The notes under the pieces: model-generated
Database searches by the model: none
What the model saw: the letters and a program-made list of their open reading frames with translations, nothing else
Told to the model about the DNA's origin: nothing
Shown here: piece after piece, positions 46,910 through 58,138 of the stretch
How positions within the stretch are numbered: the stretch's first letter is position 1
Layout of the letters: the number at the start of each line of letters is the position of its first letter
Position numbers and translations under genes: made by a program
NCBI RefSeq assembly: GCF_000787575.1
Contig: NW_012236510.1
Location: forward strand, 186,001 to 250,000
Reading direction: 5' to 3'
Origin: Acytostelium subglobosum LB1
Taxonomy: Eukaryota > Evosea > Eumycetozoa > Acytosteliales > Acytosteliaceae
Length of the DNA stretch: 64,000 bases

Positions 46910-47545
46910 TTAAAGTTCTTTCTCAAGCTTGAAGGTAAATTGAGTGATGCCCTCTTGTGAGAGAGACATGTTGGATGGGAATCCCTCAGTCTTGCGGTAG
47001 GACAACAAACCAGTTGTAGGGTTGTACTTGAAGTAGATGCTACCGTTAGCAACAGTTGAACCTGGCCATTCTGTAGCCTGCACGATGACCTGGCACACAA
47101 TCTCCGAGTCTGGTGGGGACAACTTGGGGATGGGACACTGGACATAGTCTCCGCCACACATGCAAGACACTGGGGCGGTCTGGTAGGGGATCATGGTCAT
47201 TTTGTAACCATCCTTGGAGCCCTTGAAGTCGACCACTCTGATGTCGATTGCGTAGCCAAAGGTATTCTGGAGCACCTGGAACATGGAAAGACCCTTGAGC
47301 TCGGAGAGATCGTTGTGGACTCCGGATCTGAGCTCCTTGTGTGCACCTGGCTCGGGGTTGAAGGCATCATTGTGTTGGTAGGCATTGACCCAACATCTGG
47401 TACCAATCTCACAGGACATGTAGGAATCATTGTCGGCATCGTGGGGAGTGAAGGCAATAGAGTCACCAACTCTGTACTCCTTGTTGTAGGTTCCGGCGAG
47501 GTTCTTTTGCTTGAAGAATCTAACTCTGAGGGTGTCAACGGTCAT
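46910..47545 (-). CDS. cadA: Calcium-dependent cell adhesion protein DdCAD-1 homologue
   Basis: Single exon, 211 residues, close to the 213 of D. discoideum DdCAD-1. It keeps the family's sequence landmarks: start TVDTLRVRFFKQKNLAG, SDLSELKGLSMFQVLQNTF-like core, IPKLSPPDSEIV, and YFKYNPTTGLLSYRK near the C-terminus. There is no signal peptide, as in DdCAD-1, which is known to reach the cell surface through the contractile vacuole. Known role: calcium-binding, homophilic EDTA-sensitive cell-cell adhesion early in development. Intact and unspliced. A TATA-like element lies about 110 bases upstream. Confidence 0.9.
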   Translation of the reverse strand: MTVDTLRVRFFKQKNLAGTYNKEYRVGDSIAFTPHDADNDSYMSCEIGTRCWVNAYQHNDAFNPEPGAHKELRSGVHNDLSELKGLSMFQVLQNTFGYAIDIRVVDFKGSKDGYKMTMIPYQTAPVSCMCGGDYVQCPIPKLSPPDSEIVCQVIVQATEWPGSTVANGSIYFKYNPTTGLLSYRKTEGFPSNMSLSQEGITQFTFKLEKEL

Positions 47546-47656
47546 TGTTAATTGATTGAATGAATTAGAGATAAATAGTAGTTAAGTATTTAGTATGTAT
47601 ATTATTGATTGTTGTAGCTTGAGTTTGGATGAACGATGGATGATCCAAATGACCTC

Positions 47657-47663
47657 TTAAATA
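47657..47663 (-). promoter_or_regulatory. TATA-like element of the cadA homologue
   Basis: TATTTAA on the minus strand about 112 bases upstream of the cadA ATG. It sits within GGGTATTTAAGAGG, a less AT-rich setting than the surrounding DNA. Position and sequence suit a dictyostelid TATA box; no experimental support. Confidence 0.4.
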
Positions 47664-47718
47664 CCCTTTGGGATATCCTCATACTTTGATTGAATCAATT
47701 ATTGATTAAATGAATTAA

Positions 47719-47995
47719 TCAAAGATGAGTGATGATGACTTGTCTAGCTTGTAGATAAAGTTGTGGGCAAGTATAAGGAGGTATAGCAAGAATGGGACCT
47801 CCCTCCCTATTGTTGACCACTCCATTGATCAAGGTAACACCTCGTCTTGGAATGTACATCCTGTATCCAAGGCAAGTTACAACCTTGAGTCCACTTGAAA
47901 TCGTGTCCCACAAAAGGTGTTGACTAATAGAAAGTGTCTGTTCATTGACGGAGCCAGATAGAGACTGATAAAGTGTAATCAGAGTATGATGTTAG
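47719..47995 (-). other. Orphan open frame, possible gene remnant
   Basis: An open stretch of about 90 codons without ATG, bounded upstream by a TAA near 48000. The residue pattern looks coding (LWDTISSGLKVVTCLGY, EGGPILAIPPYTCPQ) with sensible hydrophobic spacing. I do not recognise it. It lies between cadA and uS10m, in the region flanked by duplicated TATA/G-rich segments, so it may be what is left of a gene copied into this locus. Confidence 0.3.
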
Positions 47996-48298
47996 TTCCA
48001 AGGGCTCACCAATCACTATCATTCATAATTGAGTATAAATATAGTAGTTGTTGTAACATTAACATCATCATCGTCGCTCAATATATGAATGAATCTCACC
48101 CTATTGTTTGCGTCATTTCTGGATTGATTGATTGACAGAGTGTCAAACTGGAATCCAAACCCAAAACCCATAATTATAAACAATACCCTTGCCCTCACTC
48201 GCACTTCATCATTCAAGTTAACCTTTATTGATAGTAATATAATAAAGTTATCTGTTTAGATAATACATTCTTATATGTAAATATTAGTGTGATTGTTT

Positions 48299-48345
48299 GT
48301 GCGAGGGCAAGGGTCAGGGCAAGGGTTAGGGCAAGGGTTGTTTCT
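48299..48345. repeat. G-rich tandem repeat GGGCAAGGGTYA, G-quadruplex prone
   Basis: About three tandem units of GGGCAAGGGT(C/T)A with six runs of three G on the plus strand. A complementary C-rich segment, with ACCCTTGCCCTC, lies at about 48183-48205, so the two could pair as an imperfect inverted repeat. A related G-run cluster lies on the other side of cadA near 46790-46825. Confidence 0.6.
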
Positions 48346-48460
48346 CTTTTAGTTTTTGGGGTCATTCTGGTCTGCGTGACCTGATCACTCGAGTAAGTGC
48401 ACGAGAGATACAGATAAAGTAAAACATATATAATATACATAACAGTACATAGAGGAAGAG

Positions 48461-48850
48461 ATGACATCAACACTGGTTGGCGCAGGTAGAAAGGTTGTTA
48501 GCTTCCAGATGCATGGAGTGGACAGTGCACTGCCGTACATTGCAAAGAGAGTGGCATGGGCCGCTAAGCTCAGTGGAATCAAGACGTCGGGACCAATCCC
48601 ACTGCCCTCGACATCAAAGAAGTACACGGTGAACAAGTCGCCACACGTCGACAAGAACTCGATGGATCAGTACGAGATCCGTGTGTCGAAGCGTGTCGTT
48701 CAGATTGATGCGCCCATCGAGGTTGCCGACAAGTTTGTTCGCTTCGTTCAGACCAAGTTGCCACCAATCGCATCAAACATCGATATCAAGATAGTCGAGA
48801 AGCGTTACATACCAATCGAATCAGAGTTCTCTGGCAAGCGTATTGCTTAA
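48461..48850 (+). CDS. Mitochondrial small ribosomal subunit protein uS10m
   Basis: 129 residues, single exon. It carries the uS10 core: KTSGPIPLPSTSKKYTV, then SPHVDKNSMDQYEIRVSKR and the C-terminal VDIKIVEKR-like strand (SNIDIKIVEKRYI). The S10 family binds the head of the small ribosomal subunit. PIPLP with SPHVDK is shared by bacterial and mitochondrial members; cytosolic S20-type members differ, so mitochondrial is preferred. The N-terminus is short and not an obvious presequence. The bacterial form is about 103 residues, so this has a modest extension at both ends. Confidence 0.85.
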   Translation: MTSTLVGAGRKVVSFQMHGVDSALPYIAKRVAWAAKLSGIKTSGPIPLPSTSKKYTVNKSPHVDKNSMDQYEIRVSKRVVQIDAPIEVADKFVRFVQTKLPPIASNIDIKIVEKRYIPIESEFSGKRIA

Positions 48851-50353
48851 GCTTATTCGACGATCCTTTCAACTCACAACTCACAACTCAAACTCATCAG
48901 TACCTCATCACTTCAGCCGCGCGATAGCTGCTCAAGTACATATTATATATATAGCGCACTACAAGCAAAGTGTGATCAATCAATCATTCAACATTCAATC
49001 AATCAATCACATTCAATCAATATGAATGACAGACGACTGAACCGACCGACCGACAGCATTCAACTCCACTCACTTACATACTCGTCACGCGCCACACATG
49101 TGCAACCAACAATCAACATGCACAACGAACATTATGATCAATCAACTATTGCTTAATACAATGTAATCAATCATTCCTTTTCTTACTTCTTACACTGACC
49201 GAGTACATATGCTCTACAATATTATTATCTTACAAGTTATAGAGAGAGAGACAGAATGGGACAGGGACAGGGACAGGGCACCAGAGTCCATTGTTGGGAT
49301 ATAACCTAAAACTGTACAGTCGTCTGTCAACAAATGGATGTCTGGACATCCAACAAACACAATCAATCCATCCATCCATCAGTCCATCCAAACCAACCCA
49401 TTATTATTATAATCCTTGTGTTGTTTGTTTCGATGTCATGTCCAATATTTTTATTATTTTTCCTCGTCTTTCTCTCCAATCCTACAATGAAAGACAAGCT
49501 TCTAAACAGATAAAGTATTATCTTTGATAGACCATTGCAATGGTAATGACCAGAGAGACTGATTGATAATAGATATATATCTATCTAGTGATAATTTACC
49601 AGGCCTGGAGAGAGGCCAAGATGAACGAACGATAAGAGACAACTTCCAAGTTGAATTGAATGAGCGATTGACGAACCTCAACCCATTTTTGTCGTGTTTT
49701 GTTAATTTTTTTATTTTCTGAACAACGCAACAGCTTGTGTGTTTGAATGAATGCATTTCACTCCTTTAGTGTCTGCGCAGTCAGTTTCACTCACATCGCT
49801 TTTTTGTTGTTGTTTCTCTTTCATTCATCCGTCAATCCATCCCAGACTGGTGTCCAGGTTCAGTTCATTTTAGTTCGTAAAACACTTGGTCTTGCCCATC
49901 TCGCGAGATAGACGACCCCTTCCTCATCCTTCTTCTCATCAACAACCAACCTAGTATTCAGTCAGTCAGAGTAGTAGTAATAGTAGAGTAGTAGTAAGAA
50001 GTAGTAAAAGTAGAAGCAACAACATCATTCAGTTTGTGTGTATATATATTCTACCTTCTTCGTTTGTACAGTAGTTTCACTTTACTCCCCAAGAGAGCTG
50101 TTCGCCATAACAACAACATCAGTCAGTTTGCTTGTTTGTTTGTCAGCCTCGTGTAAACATTGTTCATAAGCTAGTGTACATTTCCCCTTCCTCCTCTTTG
50201 TTAATAGAATCACTCAACTTCATTCATCATTCATTCATTCATTCATTCACGCTCACACTCATTCAATCACTCAATCACTCACATTCAACTTGACAACATT
50301 ACATCAAAGCGCATAATAATTATTATAATAATATAGAAGGAGAATAATAGAAT
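48851..50353. other. 1.5-kb upstream/leader region of the Pumilio gene
   Basis: No gene recognised. It contains CAATCAATCAATCA and CATTCATTCATTC runs, (GGGACA)n at 49257-49277, and AGTAGTAGTAA repeats at about 49968-50015. Regulators with RNA-binding domains often have long leaders; a non-coding exon here is possible but not shown. Confidence 0.45.
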
Positions 50354-50811
50354 ATGGACGGTTCCAACAATCATTTCTTAGGAGATGATTTCAATGGGAT
50401 CGACCTGTCAAAGCTAACGATCAAGTCTAGATTCGACCAGACGATATCGAGGAGCAGCTCGGCCCCACCCGTCATGCCAGAGGATGAGTTCCAGCCACAG
50501 CCCAACGAGGTCATCTCACCCCAAGACCCTCGCTTGAACATCCAGTACTACAACTACTACTATTCACAGCGACCCTTGGACCCAAGGCTGCCACCTCCCC
50601 TCATCTCACCATACCAAGCTGCCTATTACAACAACAAGCTTGTTAATATAAGTATGTATCATATCATTCAATCACTTTCAATCATTCAATCACATTCGCT
50701 TACTCATTCAATCAATCAATCAATCAACTATTAGATGATGGCCAACAGCAATCATATAACTTCCAACAAGTACCTCATCAGATGGTACAACCGCTGCATC
50801 AACAAGACCAA

Positions 50812-50847
<36 letters not shown>

Positions 50848-53353
50848 TATCCAGAGTTGAATGTGCTGCAACACGAGAAGGAGACGGTGCTAAAGAAGCC
50901 GTTGCCCTCACATGCCATTGGCTCCGCGAGCATTCTGCGACAGCAATCGCCCGACATCATTCTGAACAACTCACCATCGGCCGGTGGCGTCGTCGATTCG
51001 GTGTCGCTCGATGGCAGCTCTGGCGCCAAGCCCAAGTCGCTGGTCGACATGATCCAGCAGGACTTCCCGCGCACGCCGTCGCCCGTCTACCAAAAGTCGG
51101 CTGTCGACCCCAAAGTGCACCAACGTCGGCGCTCGCAGGCCACGCTGGAGGACAGTAACACGCCCACCGGTATCGCCTCCAAGCCTCAGACGCCTCCCTA
51201 CTTTGCACAAGTGAACGATCAGCCAATTGACAGCCAGTTCAATCTCAATGGACGTGATTACGATGATGCCGAGGTATGTTTGTTTGTGTTGATCTGATGA
51301 TGATCAGACGACTAATTAATCAATCAATCAATCACTTCATTAGGATGACTCCAATTACTCTGGATATCAATACTCATTGTCCACTGGAGTGTTGGTGCCA
51401 CACATGTATCCACCACCTCAAATGATGAACAATGCACCAATGAACCCTATGGTGGCAATGATGGGTTATCCCCAGAAGGATCGTCGTGGACAGGCCAACA
51501 CAGGTGGCCCACAGAATGGAAACAACAGCCCACAGAAGAGACCACAGCAGCAACAGCAACAGATGTCAATGGGCAATACAGGTGTGGCGCCCCAGTACTA
51601 TCAGACTCATCTCAAGAATGAGCATGTTCCACATCAGCAGCAGCAGCACCAGCAGCATCAGCAGCAGCATCATCAGCATCAGCAGCAGCGAGCGCCCGTC
51701 CACTCGCATCAGCAGCAGCACCAGCAACAGCAGCAGCAGGCGATGGGCATCAACAACATCAACAACTACCGCGACTACTACTCCAACGGTGGCATGAACG
51801 ATCAGCAACCAAAGTATAGCCAATCACCTCTCCAGCAGCCACAGCAGCAGCAACAGCAGCAGCAGCCCATGAGAAATATTGATGTTAAAGAATTCCAACC
51901 CAAGCGCAAACCCAACACTCCCAACATGCCCTCGCCACACACTCCACAACAGCCACAACAACAACAACAACAACAACAGTATATTAAACAACAACAACAA
52001 CCCCAACAACAACAAACGAATAATAATAATAACAATGTTAATAATCAACACCATCACCATGGACATCATCAGCAGCAGCAACAACAGCAGCAGCAGCAAC
52101 AGGACGAGGCATCAGCACTGGCTGCCGTAGGATCACCTGCCGCAGGCGCCCAGCAGTTCAACGCGGGCGCAGCCAGCGCCTCTGGTGGCGCCAGATCACA
52201 GCTGCTCGAGGACTTCCGCACACAAAAGATGAAGTTGGAGCTGTCCGACATCAAGGGCCACATTGCAGAGTTCAGCAAGGACCAGGTAGGCTCGCGCATC
52301 ATCCAGCTCAAGATTGAGAACGCCAGTCTGGAGGACAAGCAGCTCGTCTTTGACGAGGTGATCGTCGCCATCCACTCGCTGATGACCGACGTCTTTGGCA
52401 ACTACGTTCTCCAGAAGTTCTTTGAGCATGGCACACACGACCAGAAGCGCATCATTGCCGACCAGCTCAAGGGCCACATCTTCCCACTGGCCCTCCAGAT
52501 GTACGGCTGCCGTGTCATCCAGAAGGCTATCGAGTCGATCGATCTCGACCAGCAGATCGAACTGATCCACGAGCTGGACGGCCACATTGTCAAGTGCGTC
52601 ACCGACCAGAACGGCAACCACGTCATCCAGAAGTGCATCGAGAAGATCCCCACCCATCTGATCCAGTTCATCATTGACAGCTTCAACGGCCACATCTACG
52701 ACCTGGCCACACACCCATACGGCTGTCGTGTGATCCAGCGTATCCTGGAGCACTGCAGTGACGAGCAGGTGGCGCCCATCCTCGATGAGCTCATGCGATG
52801 TGCCGTCTCACTCGTGCAGGACCAGTATGGCAACTATGTCATCCAGCATGTACTGGAGCATGGCACACATCAGGACAAGAACGCCATCGTCCAGAAGCTG
52901 CAGGGACAGATCTACCAGCTCAGCCAGCACAAGTTTGCCAGTAACGTCATTGAGAAGTGTGTCCAATATGGAAACACCAGTGATAGAGCACTCATCATCA
53001 ACGAGATCCTGGGTGACACTGCTTCCAACAGTGCAGGGTATGTACATTCATCCACTCATTCAATCAATCAATCATGAACTCACTCACTCATACATTTAAT
53101 CAATCAAAATAGTAATAACAGTGCGATGTTAAAGGTGTTAAAGGACCCTTATGCCAACTATGTTATCCAAAAGATATTGGATCTGGTGGATGCCAGCCAG
53201 CGTGATATGATCATCAGTCGCATCCAACCATATATACCAACGTTGAAGAAGGTCACATATGGCAAACACATCATATCGAGGATAGAGAAGCTGTCGACCA
53301 CCGCTCCTCATATTTATAACAATTCACAGCAGCAACAGCATGCATCCAAGTGA
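50354..53353 (+). CDS. pufA: Pumilio/PUF RNA-binding protein
   Basis: Exons 50354-50651, 50735-51273, 51344-53037 and 53113-53353; 923 residues, much like D. discoideum PufA. The N-terminal 575 residues are low complexity (long Gln and His/Gln runs). From about 579 to 905 there are eight PUF repeats; core helices include [79 protein letters not shown] and [10 protein letters not shown]. The last repeat straddles the final intron, which supports that splice. PUF proteins bind UGUA-type elements in 3' UTRs and repress translation or destabilise the mRNA; in Dictyostelium PufA restrains pkaC until development. The short C-terminal tail is Gln-rich. Confidence 0.95.
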
Positions 53354-54191
53354 TTGTGATCAACAACACATACACTCTCACTGGCCGGCCAGCTGTACAG
53401 TCGGGTAGCAGCCTCAGAGTCCCTTGGTATCCAACCGGATGAATAGTCCGTTTGTCCAATGTGTTTCTCTCTCTCGCTCCCACTCTCCTTCCTCCTTTTC
53501 CCAAAATCAATCCAAGCCATCACCTGCGTCAATACCTGCAGGCTTCCAGACATCTCCTCCTTCAACAAACAAACAAACTCAAAGCCTTAGATACAACATA
53601 CACTCACACATACACATATCAACATCCAGCAATCAATCAAATCAATTCAATCCAATCAATCCACATTTAAAACAACATCAGATTAATCCAATTCCAACTT
53701 CTTGATACATACATTCTTTATACATACACATACAAACACAAACACAAACAAACATATACACACATATACATATAAATAATAAAAGAGTAGTGATATAAAT
53801 AATGGTTAGTAATGTCTATCTATCTATGAGGTGAGGGGTATGAGTGACTTATGGTTTCGAGTCAAGGGAGTTTGAGCTTGGACCACGATTGTGGTAAACT
53901 AAGATGAATATATCTCATCGAATGATGGACAAACATTCTCCGTGATATTTATCTATCACACACACACCTCATACACACAACAACACACACCCACATGATT
54001 AACTATGATACGATTATCGATTCAATGGTGATGGCATATCAAAGATCGATCTATAATATTAATGTAATTTCCACATTAAACTAGGGGTTACCGGTAAATT
54101 AATTAACTTATATGCCGGTTTGCAATATTATTATTATCTAATAATTATTTATTTTTGTATTATTATTATAATTAATAAAAAAATAACTATA
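53354..54191. other. Intergenic region, nothing recognised
   Basis: 3' flank of pufA: CA-rich with ACACAAACACAAACAAACA (53734-53752) and CACACACAC runs, then strongly AT-rich towards 54190. Possible RNA-level elements are not identifiable by eye. Confidence 0.4.
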
Positions 54192-54450
54192 ATGAAGGAA
54201 ATGAATATTACATTAGTGGCCCTGTTGGCAATATTTGTTATGGATGCATTTAATACAATGGAAAATATGTCACCGATGATAAAGCCCCAAAAAGATGTAT
54301 GTTATGAGCATTAATAGAATTGATATTTATTGATGAATATTAACAATAAATAATTAAAAGATAATTGAAAATGATCCAGAGGATATAAATAATAATAGTA
54401 ATTATGATTCTGTGATTTATCGAATGGAAAGATTCTTTAGAGCCGATTAA
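54192..54450 (+). CDS. Two-exon micro-gene, predicted small secreted or membrane peptide
   Basis: Exons 54192-54296 and 54361-54450, joined in phase 0 at GTATGT/AAAAG; 64 residues with an in-frame stop. The N-terminus MKEMNITLVALLAIFVMDAF is a hydrophobic signal-peptide or single-TM stretch. The rest is acidic and Asn-rich, ending in YRMERFFRAD. Support: both exons are open only when joined, the splice signals are canonical, and the 64-base intron is AT-rich. No family is recognised; the second exon is too short for usual gene-finder cut-offs. Whether it is expressed is unknown. Confidence 0.55.
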
Positions 54451-54606
54451 TTATTAACAAATAAATAATATTAAAATTAAGATAATTCTGGAAATAAGTC
54501 TTTAATTACTGTACATTTAGACTGGATAGATTGTTGTTGTTGGTTGATTGATAATGTTCGATATGATTGATAGATTGACTAATGTTATTGACTATTTGGA
54601 GTTAAC

Positions 54607-57600
54607 TTAATCGACCTTTCTTCGTCTGCGAAGAAGTTCATTCATGAGAGATGCTTGGCTTGCACCAGCAACAGGGGCCTTGGGTGGCTTAGGTGGGGGC
54701 GGCAGTCCTCCCAACTTGGGTCTGGACGGTGTCCTGCGAGGTGGAGGTGGATTCTTGGCGAATTGCTCGATCTTGTCTTCCAGTGCGTTGGTCCAATCAA
54801 TCTGTCTCTTCTGGTCTCCTCTCCACTTGGGCAGAGATGCTCTGATGGCTCTTAGCTCCTCAAGTGTACACTTGATAATAAAGTATTGCTGGAAATCATT
54901 CTGATGCTTTGACATTATAGCCTTTGGATCCATTCCAATCAACGCCAACTCTGGTGATTCCTTGATACGATCTTTCAGTTCTGGATTCCTCCTATAATTG
55001 TTGAGTGAACAAGTTAGTATTTGGTTGAATGGATGAATAAATGATTGAACTTACTCAATGTTGTTTGGATTATAAGTGGACAGGAGGTTGGTGAGGGCCT
55101 TCTGATTCAATGGCTCGTTGATTCTTCTCTTCTCTTCCTGGATCTGAGCCAACTCTCTCTTGTACTCTTCTGTTTGTGTCAACTCTTGGAAGACCTTTTC
55201 AAACTTGATGTTGGCATCGTCACGTTGTCTCTCTGGTTGTCGCTCATCCATGATCACCTTTTGCAACTGCTCCAACTCTGCCTTGATCTCGGCGTGTGAC
55301 CTCTTGCCATTGCCAGACATTATCATCTCGCCATTGGCATTGAGTGTTGGCACCATCGACTTCATCATCTCCAACTTGCGCATCAAGTCCTCGAGACGAT
55401 CGAGCTTCTCCAGTTTGGTGACCAACATCGCGATCTGGTCAGACTGGAAGCTGCTGGCGATGTTGTGCGCCTGTGCGCCATCGTCCTCGTCGGCGGCCAG
55501 GGCAAACTCATCGTCGGCCAAGTCCTTGTGACGGAGCATCATCCTCTGAATGCGGTCCTGGCGCAGCTGGATCATCTCCAGCTCCATCTCCTTGTTCTTG
55601 AGACTCTCGGTCTGGATCTTCTCATTGATCTCCCTGAGTCGAAGCGCCACTGGCGAGTGCTGGTCGCCAATAAAGTTGGCGATCGCGGCGCCATCCGGTC
55701 TGGCCGTCAGAAGCTTAATCATCTCGGCCATGCGATCCTCTAGCTGCTGGTTGCTGTTGCTGCCGCTGGTCTTGGAGGTCTGGTCGCTGCTGGCCTTGTG
55801 TGCGGCGCGTTCGCGTTCGCGCTCTGCCGCCAGACGATCGCGCTCAGCATAGAGCTTCTCGTTGGTCTTGGCGATGCTGGCCATTTGGGACTCGAGACGC
55901 TCAAGGTCGCTCTCGAGACGCATGACGTTCTTCTCGGACTTGTCCAACTCTCGCTCATAATACTTGATCTTCTCGAGGCTGAGTTCGCGCGACTTTCTCT
56001 CGCTGTCCAGGTCGAGCTCGGTCACCTTTAGCTTGTACTGCATGGCCTCCACCTCCTTGCGATCTACCTGGACAACCTTGGGTTGGGGCTCAACATGCTT
56101 GCGTTGGAGCTCGGCCTCCATGCGCAGTACCTCCTTCTCGAGCGATAGCTTCTTGTCCTTGGAGACCTGTACCTGGGCCTTTTGGTTCTCCAGCTCGATC
56201 TGCACGAGCTTGACTCGTGTGTGCGATGCCTCAAGCTCGCGAGCCAGACGCTTGGCCTCCTCGCGCTCAAACTCCTTGCGCTCGGTTTCCTTCTTCTTGA
56301 GCGCTCGCTCAAACTCAATGTCCTTTTCGAGCTTGTCCACCATCGTCTCGTACATCTTGGCGCGCTCCATCGCAATCTGCTTCTCGCGTGTGAGTGTCTG
56401 CACCTCGTCGTCAGAGGCGCGCAGTCTGTGTGCCAGGTCGTCGTGCTGCAGACGCAGCGTTGAGTCGCGCGAGTTGACCGGCGAGCCCCTCGTATTATGT
56501 GTGAGTTCCTGCTCCAGCAGTCTACTCCTCTCAATGGCGCTCTCCTTTAGCTTCCTCTCCTTCTCGAGTTCTTGTGTAAGCATCCTTATGCGCTGCTCAG
56601 TCGACGAGTCGGTGATACTGGGTTTGGCCGAGCTGTTGTACAATGTTGGTGATTGAGTGGTCGTGGGAGTCTTGTACTGGGTGATGGGCGAAGGCTGCTT
56701 GGCGGACGCGGAAGATGTTGTGACGCTGGACTGCGCCGCACGCCTGTTGGATGCACCTCCTGTCAGCTCCTCAATGTCGTCGAGGATGGAGTTGGTCATG
56801 GACTTGAGGGTGGAGGGTGGCGGAGTCGTGGAGATGTTGCTGCTGTGGCTGGCCGACACCAACTTCTCCATCTCATCAATGTCGTGCTGCATTTGCATTA
56901 TCTTGATCTTGTCGTTGGCCACTGATGACTCGCCCTTCTCGCGCTCACGTCTGCGCAGTGTCTCGCTATACTGCTTAATAGCATTCTTTTGCTGCATCAA
57001 CTGTTGCAACACAATGTTCTCCTTGTCCTTGATCGTCTCATCAATGATCACACTCTCCTCGCCAATATGTTCGTTCGAGTCTTGTTTATGAGTGTGCATG
57101 TTGCCGCCGCCACTGCTGTTGCCGCTACCAATGCGGTCCTTGTTGCTGCCAAGACCCATGCCATTTCCAAGACCGGCGCCCATGCTTGTTGCTCGAGACA
57201 AGTGTCGCGTCGCATCTGGTTGTTGGAAGTTGTTGCCGCTGTTTTTGAGACTGCTGCCACTCGCGCTACTATTGCTACTGTAGCTACTGCTAGTGCTACT
57301 ATTGCTGCTGTTGCTGGACGACAGACTGATGTTCTCAATCTGTGAGAGCAGACTGTCCACACGGGAGAATGCTCCCGATGCCGACGCCGCCGCCCGCTTT
57401 GAATCTGAGGCCGTCTGTGATGGCGTGGTCTGGGCCGACGAGTTGTTCCCGTTGTTGGCGACATTCATTGGCTCATAGAGTGCCGAGTTGATGATGGCGG
57501 TGGGCGCATCCGTACGCTTCTTATAACGATGTACGAATGACAGTTGCACTTGGATGCTACCAGTCACTACCCTTGGTGTCTTGCCCTCCTTGGTGGGTCT

Positions 57601-58138
57601 GTCTGTCAAGTAGTACCATTGTGGCACTGGCTGAATAGCCAACGCCTTAATCTGTATTTGTATCTGTCCCAAGAACTTTGATCCAGCAGCCTTCTGCTCC
57701 TTCAACTGAATAGTGATCTCCTCATCATTCAATGTCATCAAGTCACTAAACATCCAATGTTTGATTGATTGATTGAATGATTAGTCTTTGGAGGACTGTG
57801 GCGCATTGTGTCCAATGATGAGCTGAACTTACAGAGTGAACTTCTCATTGAACTTTGGATCAGGTCCCTTGAAGAGATGCGTCTTGAATGGTTTGTTGGG
57901 TGGCAAGTCGATTATGCAAAAGATGTCAGCGCCACGCACTCCTCGAGTATCCAACACTAGTGTTTGTTTCGTGGAAACTTGTGTCAGTTCTTTGTTTCCC
58001 GTGTGTGTTTCCGTGTTTCCGTGTGTTTCCGTGTGTTTCCAAGTGTTTCCTTTTGTTTCCATTTGTCCACACTCATTAACTTGACTTACATGTTATCTCC
58101 AAGTCACCCTTCTTATTCAAGCCTCTAAGTGAGGTCAT
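54607..58138 (-). CDS. C2-domain, coiled-coil, proline-rich protein, possibly cytoskeletal
   Basis: Exons 58138-58090, 57956-57833, 57745-55055 and 54991-54607; 1082 residues. A C2-like domain at about 5-135 (GDLEIT, then DTRGVRGADIFCI, FNEKFTL, GSIQVQLSFVHRYKK) is assembled from three exons. A Ser/Asn linker follows (about 150-430), then a long heptad-rich coiled coil (about 430-700, dense in Glu/Lys/Arg/Leu) and more helix to 950. The C-terminus has a basic conserved-looking block (TLEELRAIRASLPKWRGDQK), polyproline (PPPPRRTPSRP, GGLPPPPKPPK) and ends LMNELLRRRRKVD. Proline-rich segments suggest SH3, EVH1 or profilin partners; C2 suggests membrane binding. No exact family name. Confidence 0.8.

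Larger units (their letters stand above)
47546..48460. other. Divergent intergenic region between cadA and uS10m
   Basis: About 915 bases that should hold both promoters. It contains the cadA TATA-like element, an orphan open frame, a second ATTGAGTATAAATATAG (48028-48044) and the G-rich repeat near 48300, each listed separately. Nothing else was recognised. Confidence 0.5.

Noticed and set aside
52196-52753. 185-codon antisense frame inside pufA
   Set aside because: A mirror of the PUF repeats caused by codon bias on the opposite strand.
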